Shown one piece after another: positions 1 to 11,146 of a DNA stretch of 64,000 nt. The stretch's first letter is position 1. The number at the start of each line of letters is the position of its first letter. Position numbers and translations under genes: made by a program. A model generated the notes under the pieces. It was not told the DNA's origin and did no database searches. It was given only the letters and a program-made list of their open reading frames with translations. This DNA is from Cadophora sp. MPI-SDFR-AT-0126 (lineage: Eukaryota > Ascomycota > Leotiomycetes > Helotiales > Ploettnerulaceae), in NCBI GenBank assembly GCA_020747065.1, contig JAGMVK010000022.1:372001-436000 (forward strand), given 5' to 3'.

Positions 1-110
1 GCTGCGACCACAGCCTTGCCTCCAAGTCCTGGTGCAGCAGTATCTCAGATACAGGACGCACAGATCATTGCTCCAAACATACCGGCCAACGAAGCCGGCA
101 ACTCACAAGC

Positions 111-2291
111 ATGGAGTCTGCGAATCCTCTCAAGGTCTAGCAAGAAATCCGGGATGGAAAGCTGAGTGGCTGACACAGTGACCAGCCCGGGCGCCGAGGA
201 AGCTTATCAAGAACTGCAGGATGCAGTCGACATTTTCAATCGCGAAGTGACAGCCAAGAAAAAAGGCGAGCATATTGAGAAGCGAGTCCAGTTTTCGTCA
301 CTTCTGGTACAAGCTCAGAAAGACCTGGATGAATGCATCAAGAAACCCGAGCCCGAGAAGTCAAAATTACGACATGCGTGGTATCAGACGAAACGAGGTT
401 TGGAGAAATTCTGCAAATATGCGATGCAGTACTCAAAAGTGATGGATGTGATGGTCTCGGCTCATCCTGAGATCGCGGCTTTGGCTTGTATGAATTCCAC
501 TAATCTGAATGATAAGCGGGATTAGGCTAATGAGAGACAAGGGGGGGCTATGAAATTCCTACTCGTGGTCAGTGTCAGCCACCAGGAGTTGAAGGCTCAG
601 ATTACATACCACATGGGTGAGATCGGTGCCAAATTCCAGATCATGGAATGTTTTGTACAGCTTTATCCGTCCGATGCGATGGTGAGCAACGTCTGCGGAG
701 CTTACACCGAGTTCTTAGCATTTTTACGGAAATCTATCGAATGGTGCAAAGAGGCCGTCTTGGGTAAGAATGTAAACACCGGTTAAGTCGGCTGGGCTGA
801 CTGGGTACAGTCAAGTTTTTCAAAACTGTCTTCAGCTCCTACGAAACACGGATCAAACCGACCATCGACAATCTCAACGACTACATCGAGAAGATCAGGA
901 CTTCCGCCGAAGTTAATCGAAGCATTGGAATATATAACATCCAAGCCGGAAATTTGATGCTCCAAAATCTAATGGCTGCCTTTGGTCAAAATATGCAATT
1001 GCAAGTTCAGGAAAGTGCAGAGTTTAGAAACTTCATGCGACAGTACATTACCACGGAACAATCACGACGGACGTCCATTGATAATAAGTTGCGCAGCCGA
1101 AAATTGATCGATAAGGCAGTCTTCCAGGACAGTGCTACTTTGCGAAAATCGCTGTTTCCTGAGCTTTTGGATGTTGAGGAGAGTTTCAAAAAAGATGCGA
1201 GTCGGAGCAGACGGATGCCCAAGTCCACGTCATATATCGATCTCGGTATCCTGGACAAGCCCGAGATCACTGTCTGGTTAAAACTCGAGGAGTCTTCCTT
1301 GTTGTGGATTGATGGCTTTGCAACGCCAAGCACGCTCAAGTGGACAACTGAACTTGCTGTTGATATCACACTTGCTGGGGACCGCGAGGGCTACACGGTC
1401 CTCTTCTACTTTTGTGATATCTCTAGTCCATGCCAGGGCAACGATGAGGGTCTCCGTCTTGGATCCCAATTTTCGATGCTACATTCCTTTATCATTCAGA
1501 TCATCCAGCAGCATCCTTCTATCGTTGCGCGTAAGCACGAATACTTTAACGTGGAAGCTTTCCAAGCCGCAAAGGTCAATCTGAAAAACACCTTGACAAT
1601 CTTCCGGGAGGCTCTGAAGGCCCTATCAGAGCATACGACCGTCTGCATCATAATCGACAGCCTTGACAATATTCGCGGGGCCAAAGAGAGATCACCGCGA
1701 CTACAATTCATCCTCGAGAAACTCTCGGAGATCGTGGTAACACCTCGAGACATTGTGGTCAAAATAATCATTACATCGGTCACATCAAATATACACGAGC
1801 TCATCATCCCGGATGTGGACAATCCGCCGCCACATCATCATCTCCTTCGGATTCCTCGCAGCTTGGAAAATGCTCATACGATTCGACAGCCGTCACATCT
1901 GTCGCGACGTATTCCTCGACAGCTAGTTCGTATTCCTGATGAGACGTTAGAGTTCGGGATGATGCCAGAAGACGGCTTTGAATTATCGGACGGCGATGAT
2001 GAAGATGAGAGTGACATGAGTCAGGATGATGTGATTCCGGAGACCGGATTGAGACACTTCGAAAACAAGAAGAAGGCAATACCAGCAACTTTGATAGGCG
2101 ATCCTTTTAAGACAATCAGGGAAGAAAATTCTGGATATGATAATGACGATGCTGAAGATTCAAGTGAAATTTCCGTATCAGAAGACGATGCTGCACTGAA
2201 AAGGAGATTGGCAGGGAAAGGACATGTATCTAATGACGAGATGGACCTGTCATCAACTGATAGCGATGTCAAACGGCTCAAGGGTCCGTGA
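111..2291 (+). CDS. DUF7708-type protein with degenerate NACHT-like region (5' end uncertain or broken)
   Basis: Three exons can be joined: about 166-487, 542-763 and 811-2291, giving ~674 residues. The 54-nt and 47-nt introns each remove an apparent stop and restore frame; the first junction gives AALAWGAMKFLLV, typical of the fungal DUF7708 domain that precedes NACHT ATPase domains in STAND-like proteins. The remainder has a Walker B-like segment (CIIIDSLDNI), but where a P-loop belongs I read LLWIDGFATPSTLKW, which lacks the GxxxxGK[ST] pattern, so nucleotide binding is doubtful. The C-terminus is very acidic and ends in a short basic stretch. The 5' end is unclear: the ATG at 111 meets TAG at 138-140, and the downstream frame opens only at a GTG at 166. 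It may be a decayed incompatibility or immune-receptor relative; the role is inferred from family resemblance only. Confidence 0.6.
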
Positions 2292-3916
2292 AAGAAACCC
2301 AATTAGAGGCTTGTTCAATCGAAGCCAAGATCCTCGATAAAGAACGTGAGATATACAAAGGAAGTTGAAGACAACTATCGGTATGATTTCTTATGTAGGC
2401 GGGTGGGTTAGCAACGAACTATAAGCCAGAAAGGGCGTAGTTACTCAGCCTTAAATAAACAAGTTATATAATTAATACTAATACTTTAAATATTATTCTT
2501 TATATTGATTCCTTATTATTATTCATAAAAGTGTACTTCTATGCAAAGAGTTTGAGTTAATTAAAGTCAAAGTACCTGTCGTATTTCTTGACACAGTGGG
2601 TTTCTCGGCACGTAGGGGAGGACCTTACTTGAACAATTCTTTAGGGTAGTCATCGTCATCGTGGTAAGAGCCAGTCAATGCCAGATCTGAAGAGCTGGAG
2701 GTGCGAAAGAGTGCGAATGGACTTGAGCGATTCGAACTCTTTCCCCTCCCGTTCCTACGCCTCTAGCGGCACTCCCGAACCTTGGGACAACGCCGGCATC
2801 AACTCCCCGCTATTCCAGGTACGAAACCAGAAAACGTTAACAAAAAGCTTCTTAGATCTAAAAGGGTTTAAGATCGATAGAAATGGACTATACCTTAAAA
2901 GTTTCATTTTTTGCTTCTATAATTAAGGCTTTAAGTAGTCGCTGTTAAACCGTTAGGATTAAATCAAGTATTCATTTTACTTAATAGCAAAGTAGAGGGA
3001 TATAGTGTGACGGCAAAGCCTCCTGGCAGAGCCTCAAGGTGGATACTCCATTTCAGGGCAATTTCTGGGTATCTGCCTAAGCGAGGCTAAGCGAGATCAG
3101 CTCCAGCTCTCCCTGTATATTACCACTCTCCCCCTATAACCTCTTCTCTCCGTAGTTGTAGATTCTAAGAGACCTTTGATATCTTCACGTAACTTTCCCT
3201 CGATTATGTGAGGCCGTTATTATACGTGATACCTGTCTTTATAGAGCAAGAGCGTCACACGTAGTCGCTCGCGGCAGATATGTTTAGTATTACCTCGTCG
3301 GCGACGATTCTTTAGCGGAAGGTCGTTCGTTAAATCTAACTAGTGATAAGACGTCGCTGCTGGGTATAGCTATAGGAATTAAGTGGAATCGTGCTAGTCA
3401 TCTTGTAGCTCAGGAAGGGAAACATTGTTATCAGCGGCTGGATTGTCGCTAGAAATAGCGGACGGCCATGTAGATGTCTTGGCCGTAGCCATAAGACTGA
3501 GGATTCAATATTGCTTGATGTAGTGAATGTGTCCCTTCGATCGACTGACTTGTTCCTGGTTGGGCCCCGAATCGAACAAGACGGGCGCTAATGCGACAAA
3601 TCTGCAGGCAACATCCTGACACATTGAACCAAAAGTGGTGAATGAGCCTATCCTCCCTTGTAAACATATACATCTGAGTCAGTCAGTGGATTTCATTCAG
3701 TATAGCTGGGTTTGGTTAGCTTGCAGTGTCGTGAGCGCGCAGCTAAGAAGTCTTCCTCTGTTTTTCAGGTCGTCTCTACCTCGATCACCAAAAACTTCGA
3801 AACTGTTCACCTGAGCAATCCAAAAGCGCATTCAGCGATCAAGAGCCTCGAGTTATCTGACATTTCAAAAAATTCCTGACTCCAATCCAACTGCTTCCCA
3901 TTATCTCATAAGCAAT
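2292..3916. other. Gene-poor AT-rich gap, possible repeat relic
   Basis: There is no credible coding frame. The part from about 2450 to 2560 is strongly AT-rich. From about 2800 to 3400 both strands carry many short interrupted frames and TA-rich words, as expected of an old mutated transposon, but no terminal repeats or recognisable transposase were found. The last ~200 bases are probably the upstream region of the F-box gene that follows. Confidence 0.4.
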
Positions 3917-4860
3917 ATGTCTGTCAACAACGTTGCGTTCGTTAATGGCGCCACCATATCCACCACTACTCCTTCGACCCGCACTTCGCGGCCAGTTGAG
4001 TGCGTACCAATGATAGATGAGACCTCAAGTGGAAAAGTACTGGAGCGGATCCGGGACATTGCCGACGCGGACACCATTAATGAATCTGGTCAAGCAGGTA
4101 TTGTGGGTATCAGTGACGACAGCCGTGATCTTGTGCAACCTCAAAGTAAGTAGTGACACTACTGACATTAGATTCTTGCTGACTCCTCAGATTCTTCCAA
4201 CCCAATCACCATAAACGACCTGCCAACCGAGATCTTGATCGAAATTTTCAGACACGTACGCGGATGTTACTGGTTCCAGACGGGAGCAATCTGCTGCATG
4301 ACCTCTCTTGGACTGTCTTCATCTCGCTTTTACCATGTCATGAAGATCATCCACCCAGCGACAATTTCTTCATGTAACGGAGCCAGTAATATCATTGATT
4401 CGAATGGAAAAATTGGTTCCACGAATTACAAGCATACATAGGCGATTTCTTAGGACCTGCGTATCGATTCCGCGTTTGGGACCGTCGCTTCGACCGCTCC
4501 TGGTATGGCAATGATATTCCATTCCTACGACGAGCTGTGTATGGAGACGACTATGGTGAGGAGGAAAAAGCGCTCAATGACAGATTCCATGACTGGAAGG
4601 AGTTTCGTACTCGCTTTGAAGTCACCCTCCCTCATCCGTTTGGCATGGGTAAAAGCTGGCATGAAGCCGTTTTCGACACTATGAGCCGGACTGCTGAGTT
4701 CTTGTACAGGAGAAGATGCGATAGGCCGAATGAGTGGAGAAGTTATGACAGCATGGTTACACAACATCTTGGAAGTTTCTATACCTACAAGTGGATGAAT
4801 TTCTACTTTGAGGAGAAATATGATTCACTCAGAGAAGGGGCGTTGATGATTAGTCTGTGA
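3917..4860 (+). pseudogene. F-box-like protein, copy 1, with a -1 frameshift
   Basis: Exon 1 is 3917-4145, the intron is 4146-4190 (GTAAGT...CAG), and exon 2 starts at 4191. After a variable Ser/Thr-rich N-terminus comes an F-box-like helix pair, ITINDLPTEILIEIFRHV. The frame then fails near an A-run at 4408-4412 (five A; six would keep the frame). Downstream, the shifted frame reads AYIGDFLGPAYRFRVWD and runs to the stop at 4860. The neighbour at 5897-6839 has the same layout in one frame (HIGVFLGPAYRRHRFD), which shows where the shift lies. F-box proteins usually recruit targets to SCF ubiquitin ligases; no substrate domain is recognisable here. The frameshift could be real decay or a homopolymer sequencing error. 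Confidence 0.72.
4408..4412 (+). other. Frameshift site in A-homopolymer
   Basis: Five adenines sit where six would keep the F-box-like reading frame open. Comparison with the intact paralogue 2 kb downstream places the break here. No splice signals nearby would repair it. Confidence 0.65.
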
Positions 4861-5896
4861 AGGGCGGGTCGGCACATGGTTGGATTGCTTTTGCCAATCG
4901 ATTTTGACCAAAGTTGCATGTCTGACGGAGCCTTCATCTCAGACTGGGTGAATGGGGGATGCCTTAAAGAAGAAAATGAATGAGATTTGAATCTCTGAAA
5001 GTACCTGACGCTCTTGTAACTTATCAAGCATGCAGTCAACCATCATATATATTTCTCAGACTGTAGCAGCATCCAATAATAGAAGCAAAGTCTGCAGATT
5101 TCTCCATTGATCGGCTTCTTTAATTATTTTTGGGATACAATCTAGTCATCTTCCAGACTCGATTTCGTTAAGGTATTGTCCAGTGAGGACAGGATCCCTT
5201 TCCGATTCTCAGCTGGATAATTGCCAGTCAGTAGTCAATGAGTGGCTGGGACGCTTTCCCATACTCCCAGCACATGCCCATTACTTCCTGATTCGATATC
5301 CTATTTTTGACTACAAAGCTCTCCTGATAGCTGGCTGGCTCGAAAGTTCGATCTAGCGAGATTCCTTCTTAGAACATAGTCTGGGTTTTATAAGAACACC
5401 TCTTCGGAGCCGTTCCGGTGCTTTTGCTTTATTGTTTGTGGGCTTTCTGAAGTATGCGATCCTTGGTTCGGCCCTACCCAATAACTCATGAGATTAGTAG
5501 TGATCTTTTTGCCCCATGTATGCCTTCGCTTTGGAATAGTGATGGTTGTGGAGGAAAGTGTCCAGTCGCCAGAGAACGAGAATCAGAATCTGAAGTGTCG
5601 ATAATTCTCTTCTTTGTCGTCAATTCCAATATATACATACGTGGATACTCAGTCCAACTCATTTCCCTCTTGATTCACTTCCGAACTAGCCCGGACGATG
5701 TTTTCTCGCGGCCTTGCCGTGTTAAAGATAGTTCGACCTCGCTTAACCTTTTGTTTGTTTAGCCCACTCTGAGTCAGGTCGATGCCTACATCATCTCGAG
5801 AATATCACGTTGACGCAAGCCGCGCAACACAGCACATCCAAATTCTTGTAGGAATCCCCAACCATTTACTCGGGTCTCGCCAACGGCACATGCACG
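4861..5896. other. Intergenic region between F-box paralogues
   Basis: No supported gene. Short frames in this stretch have no recognisable domain. It probably holds the end of the first F-box gene's transcript and the promoter of the second. Confidence 0.5.
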
Positions 5897-6839
5897 ATGT
5901 CGTACGCGATTACCCTCACAGGGTCGTCCTCTTCCCCAAACACGGCGACGCTCGACGCGAGCACGCAGACTGAGTGTCGCACGCAGCCAGGTGACGCTGG
6001 AACTTACGTATCAGAGGCATCAGCTACAAATGTGGCAGAGGTAGAAGATGTTGCTGCCTCAGAGCGTTTGCTGCAAGGCATCGGCGGAGCTCTTGCGAGT
6101 GGCACTCTTCCGCAGGTCCAGACAGGCATTTGATCTGTCCCATCATCGAGGACGAATCTGACAGTCTACAGAAGCTCTCAACCCCGTTCCTCAAGAACAA
6201 CCCAATTTGTCCAACATACCCGTGGAAGTCAAACTGCACATCATCAGCTTCATTGGAGATGATTCCGAGGGTCTCTACACCAAAGCTTGCCTCGCTCTAA
6301 CCTGCTCCAAGATGTATCATGCCTACAAAACCGTCCACCCCGAGCCCATCGCCTGGGATGTCGGCCCTGCTCTCATCGATGACAAAGGTCACAGCTGGGA
6401 ATACGCACTACAACACCACATTGGAGTTTTCCTAGGCCCAGCCTATCGTCGCCACCGATTCGATCCTCGATTCGTCTACCCATTCAAGAAATGGCCTGCT
6501 TTCCTCTCCCGCAAAGTCTATGGAAGCATATACAACATGAAAGAGATCGAGCTGAACAATCGATACTCGGACTGGGGCGGATGGTCCACAAAGACAGAGC
6601 CCAAACTCTTTGAAGTCGTCAAGTCTCTGCCAAGCCCTTTTGGATTGGGGGAGGAGTGGTATGGTCTGGCGACCAAGGCTGTGCGGAACTTGTATGTGAA
6701 TCGTTCCGCTGGTTCCCGTGCCGTCAGCGCGGGTGTGAAGCGTCTGCCAACATATCTGTTTGTTTATAAGTTGATGATGAGGGAGTACGAGGAATTCTAC
6801 GATGGCTTTGCGGAGTGGATTGTGATGATGGGTCTTTAG
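5897..6839 (+). CDS. F-box-like protein, copy 2
   Basis: The proposed exons are 5897-6115 and 6165-6839, giving ~297 residues; the frame closes exactly. The donor GTCCAG is weak, but the intron position matches that of the upstream copy and removes two in-frame stops. The N-terminal ~70 residues are low-complexity, rich in Ser, Thr and Ala. A degenerate F-box-like segment follows (SNIPVEVKLHIISFIGD), then a conserved block shared with copy 1 (LGPAYRRHRFDPRF) and a charged C-terminal helix. F-box proteins act as substrate adaptors of SCF ubiquitin ligases; target and role here are unknown. The two copies lie head-to-tail about 1 kb apart, which suggests a local duplication followed by divergence. 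Confidence 0.72.
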
Positions 6840-8638
6840 GATTCTGTAATAGGGAGCTTCAGACGATGGTTATGTTTGGACTGGAGTCTGTAGGTCAGCT
6901 AATGTACGTGTTGTTAGGGACCATGTGATCACATGCTTCTTCACAGAGCCTGTTCTTCAACATACAACCAGGTGCCAGTGAGCCAAGGAGATCACTTTGG
7001 TAATCAGCAAGTTGTGTATGGGGTTTGAAGGACCTTTGGTATTGGCCCTTGTACGTAGGGGTTACAGATTGCTGCTGACGATAAGACTTAATATAAACAT
7101 AAAAAAACTATGCTTGCAACATACCTTCTAACTTTCGGTTTCGCAAGACGTTTCAGAGCTTAGAGTTTGGTATCACAAAAACACGAATGATCGGTCCCAT
7201 TGATAGATGAGATCAGCAGGTTCTCTAACGAGATCGAATTTCTAGAAAGATGAAATGTACCGAATTCTGATGAGAAAACCGGACAAGGCAAGTTTGGTGG
7301 AAACATGAAGGGGATATTGAATAAAGTATGCGATAGATCCATAACGCCAATGAACTTAATTTGGCATTCAGGAAGGTTCCCACCAGCTCCTAAGTTCGCA
7401 GGACTGACTGCCCCATGCTGCGATGCCGAGAGGGGACAACCACTCCACTCTCTATCGACACCTTCAAGCAAAGCCAACAAAAGTGCAGGCTGAAGAGGCA
7501 GTTATCTCTATCATAGTTCGTCTCCTCTTCCCACAGTATTTCAGAAACTTAGGGGATCTTGTATGCATATTTGGACTCCCCGAACGTCTTCGAAGAACGA
7601 ATCCACTCTCCCGATCTCGTTCTGAAAATCCTTTTCCCCATGCATGTGCTTTGATAGGGATTTCAGACAATTCCAATTCTAACTTGACGGCATGTGTGCT
7701 ATCTTGAGTTTAAAGATCTATCGAAGGCAGAACATGATAAGTCCGATAGGATGCTCTTCGTATACCTTGATCGAGTAATGAACCTGCAAAACGAGGCTGT
7801 AAAGCAATGCAAGGTTGACCGAGCTTCAAGTCGAAGAAATTTAGCATTTGAGAAAGAACATGTTGTTGACGTACCAATGATGACCGACTGAAAATCCCAT
7901 ATTGTACACTGAATATGTGCGGAGAAAGATTGACCCACTTCCCCAGAGTTTCCCCAGCTCCCAAGCTCCCCAGATACTCCCACACGCCAAGGGTACAAAG
8001 GTGTATGTGGGGCTGACGACGGTTGGGGGAATTCCTAGTTGAATTTAGCCTGGTGCAGCGAGCACAAGCTCATGTGCACGCCGAGAACAATATACTCATG
8101 CAAACTGGACAGACGAGACGCCACCAGATGTTATGAGAAATCAGGACGATATGTGGTATGGAAGGTCAAAATTTCTCGTCGTGATGGCATGACTTCCCCC
8201 TTTCTCTCACAAGAACGCCTCTTTGCGGTGAGTGTTTCGCTAGAGAAGCTGTTTCACTTTGGTGGCGTGCGCCTCACAGTCAACCTCGCTTCCATACTTC
8301 CGACCACATGGCAGTCTCGAAATCACAATTGCAAAGCGTCTAGACAGGACCAGCAATACCTTAGATAAGGTTCTAGTGTCAAATCTAGCCACCTGACAGG
8401 GACGATGTCTGGGAACGGACCCACTAATCTCCAACTTACCCCGCTGCCAGCATACACATTGTGATCGGCAGATGTTTTCAGGCGAACATTGGCGAATTGG
8501 CTGAAATGCATTTGACTATATCTCCAGGACGTTGCAGCTGGTCGAGCTCATGGGTTTGTTCTTATCAGACTCATCAGATTCCTCGTACGATCAAAGCAAC
8601 TTTCATCCGTTTTCTGCACATCAGCATCCGACTTCACC
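6840..8638. other. Intergenic region, no supported gene
   Basis: Several frames of 60-110 codons occur on both strands, but they overlap each other, lack domains and splice partners, and look like chance. The ~150 bases before 8639 are the probable promoter and leader of the sugar transporter. Confidence 0.5.
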
Positions 8639-10622
8639 ATGGCGGATCAACCTAAGGAGAGCGTGAAGTCGCACTGGAAATGTCTTCTCGCTTGCACCCT
8701 GATGTCAATGTGTCCATTTCAATATGGCATTGATTTTGGTATCATTGGGTAAGTATTGTGCCTCGGGCGAAGTATGCGTTTCTGTTGTTGTTCTGAAGGC
8801 TAACATCCAAGACAGAGGTCTGCAGGCAATGCCTGGTTTCCTTCAGGTATGTCGACTCCACCATGGAGAGCACTGAGATTCTGACTTGACTAAGGTTTTC
8901 GGAAATGAAGACCCTTCGACGCCTCTTGGGTACAACATTTCGCCTGGACGCCAGCAACTCATCTCGTCTTTGATGATTTTGGGAGCCTTCGTCGCCTCAT
9001 CTGCCGCGGGTATGGCAAACGAGAATTTTCTCATTGAGACCATTGACTGACAGTGCGCAGGACCCATCGCTAAATTCATTGGCCGAAAGGCCAGTATCTG
9101 GGCCGCATGTATCCTCTGTATCGTCTCAAACGTGGTGATGATGACAACTACATCGATCGGAGGTTTATATGCTGGAAGATTGGTCATTGGCCTCGCCAAT
9201 GGGCTTTTTATGACGTTCTCTCAATTATATCTTCAAGTGGGTGATTCTTTCTTTCGGGATAGGACACGACTAACTTTCATCGAAGGAATGTGCTCCAGCA
9301 CGGTATCGAGGTCTTACTGTTGGGGCTTTCCAGAGTTGGACGTCTATTGGTAAGGATCACTATCCTTGGGGGAAAAATGTGCTGACCTTCTCGCTAGGTG
9401 TTCTCATCGGTACCATTGCTGACAACTTCACGGTTAAGCTTGGTGGAAAACAAGCCTACATTGTGCCTCTTGGAGTAGTTTATGTGGTCCCTGGGTTGCT
9501 GTCTCTTGGACTTTTCTTCATCCCAGAGTCGCCTCGATGGCTCTTGCAGATGGATAAGGAAGAGGCAGCGCGGAAGTCCCTGCTCTGGCTGCGACCCTTC
9601 CCTGAAAAAGTGGAAGCCGAGCTCTATGAAATGAAGACCGCGATTGATGCCGAGAAAAGTCTCGCACAGAACTCGGAAATCATCGACATCTTCCGAAATC
9701 CAGTCGATCGCCGTAGAACCCTCCTTGCCGTCGGCGCGGTCACTCTTCAGGCAGCATCAGGTGCTATGTATATGATTTGTAAGTTCTCTACCACAAGAGC
9801 TCTATCAACAGCTAACAAGTGGAAGCTTATGGAACTTATTTCTTCGAAATGGCTGCTGTTGGTAATGCTTTCGAGAACACCTGCATCTTGACAGGTGTTG
9901 GTGTCTTCGTCATCTTGGTCAATTCTGCTATCATCACCAGATATGGACGACGCAGAGTCTTCCTTACCACGGGATTAATCATCTGTGGTATCTGTCAACT
10001 CATCATCGCTGCAGTCTACACAGCCAGCCCAAGAAGTCGGTCCACGGGAAAGGTAATGAAGCCCTGTACCAAAATAAGAAACAAAGATCTGACCAATTCA
10101 TAGCTCATCGTTGGTATCTCTGTGCTTTATATCGTAGGCTATAATGGAATGGTTGCTACGTATGCATGGTTGTGCGGAGGAGAATTCCCTTCCCAGCGCC
10201 TTCGTTCGTACACCTTTGGTCTTGCTTCAGCTGTCGGGTTTCTCGGGGCCTGGCTCACCACTTTTACGGCACCTTATTTCATCAACCCCTCTGCTCTCAA
10301 TTGGGGACCAAAGTATGGGTATATTTGGACACCCAGTTGTTTCATCGGTGCTGCCTGGGTGTGGTTCTACCTACCAGAGGTCAAAAACCGCACTTTCGAG
10401 GAAATCGACGAAATGGTGAGCATTCCAATCCAAATTTTTAGTTTGCATAGGCTAATCAAAGTGCAGTTCCTCGCACGTCTGCCAGCTCGCAAGTTCCGCG
10501 GTTACCAGTGCATTGGTGCGGCGGCTCTTGCTGTTGATGAGAAGGTGCCGCGAGTCAGTGTTGAGGAGGTTGTTTGGTCCAACCCAAAGGCTGCCACTGA
10601 AGCTGCTATGCATGTGGAATGA
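8639..10622 (+). CDS. MFS sugar transporter (maltose/hexose type)
   Basis: Nine exons join in frame: 8639-8748, 8816-8846, 8895-9009, 9061-9236, 9286-9349, 9398-9778, 9826-10052, 10104-10415 and 10467-10622, giving ~523 residues. Family signatures are clear: the loop 2-3 motif GPIAKFIGRKAS, YAGRLVIGLANG, ECAPARYRGLTVGAFQ, and PESPRWLL after TM6. They identify a 12-segment sugar porter of the plasma membrane that imports sugars by proton symport. The closest fungal subgroup by feel is the alpha-glucoside/maltose-like group, but the substrate cannot be read from sequence. Acceptor choice for exon 7 is ambiguous (9819 or 9825; both keep frame). It converges on the FAD monooxygenase at 11147-12581. 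Confidence 0.9.
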
Positions 10623-11146
10623 GCGACCTGACCTTTCAAAACGTTGGTTGGAAGTAATGAGGCTCTTGGGCATTTGCGGGGTGAAACAAGCTGGGGAGAC
10701 ACATTATTGGATTACAAGTTTAGGCTACAACGAATCAACTACGAATTTTGTTGCTTTACATCTCACAGTATCCTACCTGTTCTTCGTCGTGCAAGTGATC
10801 GTTGATGAAGGTCTTGTGACTTACTTTTTGCACATCTGCATCAGCGACGAGGCCTCTGTTGTCGTGCTGGATCTGAAGTCCACTTTCGCTTGATCCTAAA
10901 GTGCCCTTCTAGAACAACACTTCGCCGTCGGGTTTACCTCCATACACGAAGCAAAGCCAAAGCTTGAAGTCTTCACAGAGCTCGTATCTGAAGGTCTAGA
11001 CTACGACCTCATGTCTAGATGCATCTCCAGAGCTGAAAGATTTCTTGACCTAAGTAGCAAGAGGATTTGCACGCATTTTGCTAAGCACGGTATCTCAGAG
11101 AATGACAGATTCTATCACTAAGAAATCCAAATCGTCTAAAATAAAT
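10623..11146. other. Convergent intergenic spacer
   Basis: This is the shared 3' region of the + strand transporter and the - strand monooxygenase. No additional gene is supported. Confidence 0.5.

Noticed and set aside
523..525. In-frame TAG that appears to break the NACHT-like gene
   Set aside because: It lies inside a 54-nt intron (488-541) whose removal restores AALAWGAMKFLLV.
1007..2302. Minus-strand frames of 60-120 codons across the NACHT-like gene
   Set aside because: Shadows of the + strand coding sequence; serine-rich and without domains.
3540..3620. Possible reverse-strand tRNA (GAATCGAAC-like word)
   Set aside because: The arms do not pair into a cloverleaf and the T-loop consensus is off.
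5782..5973. Alternative start for the second F-box gene at 5782
   Set aside because: That frame ends at 5973 and is not in phase with the F-box-like block.
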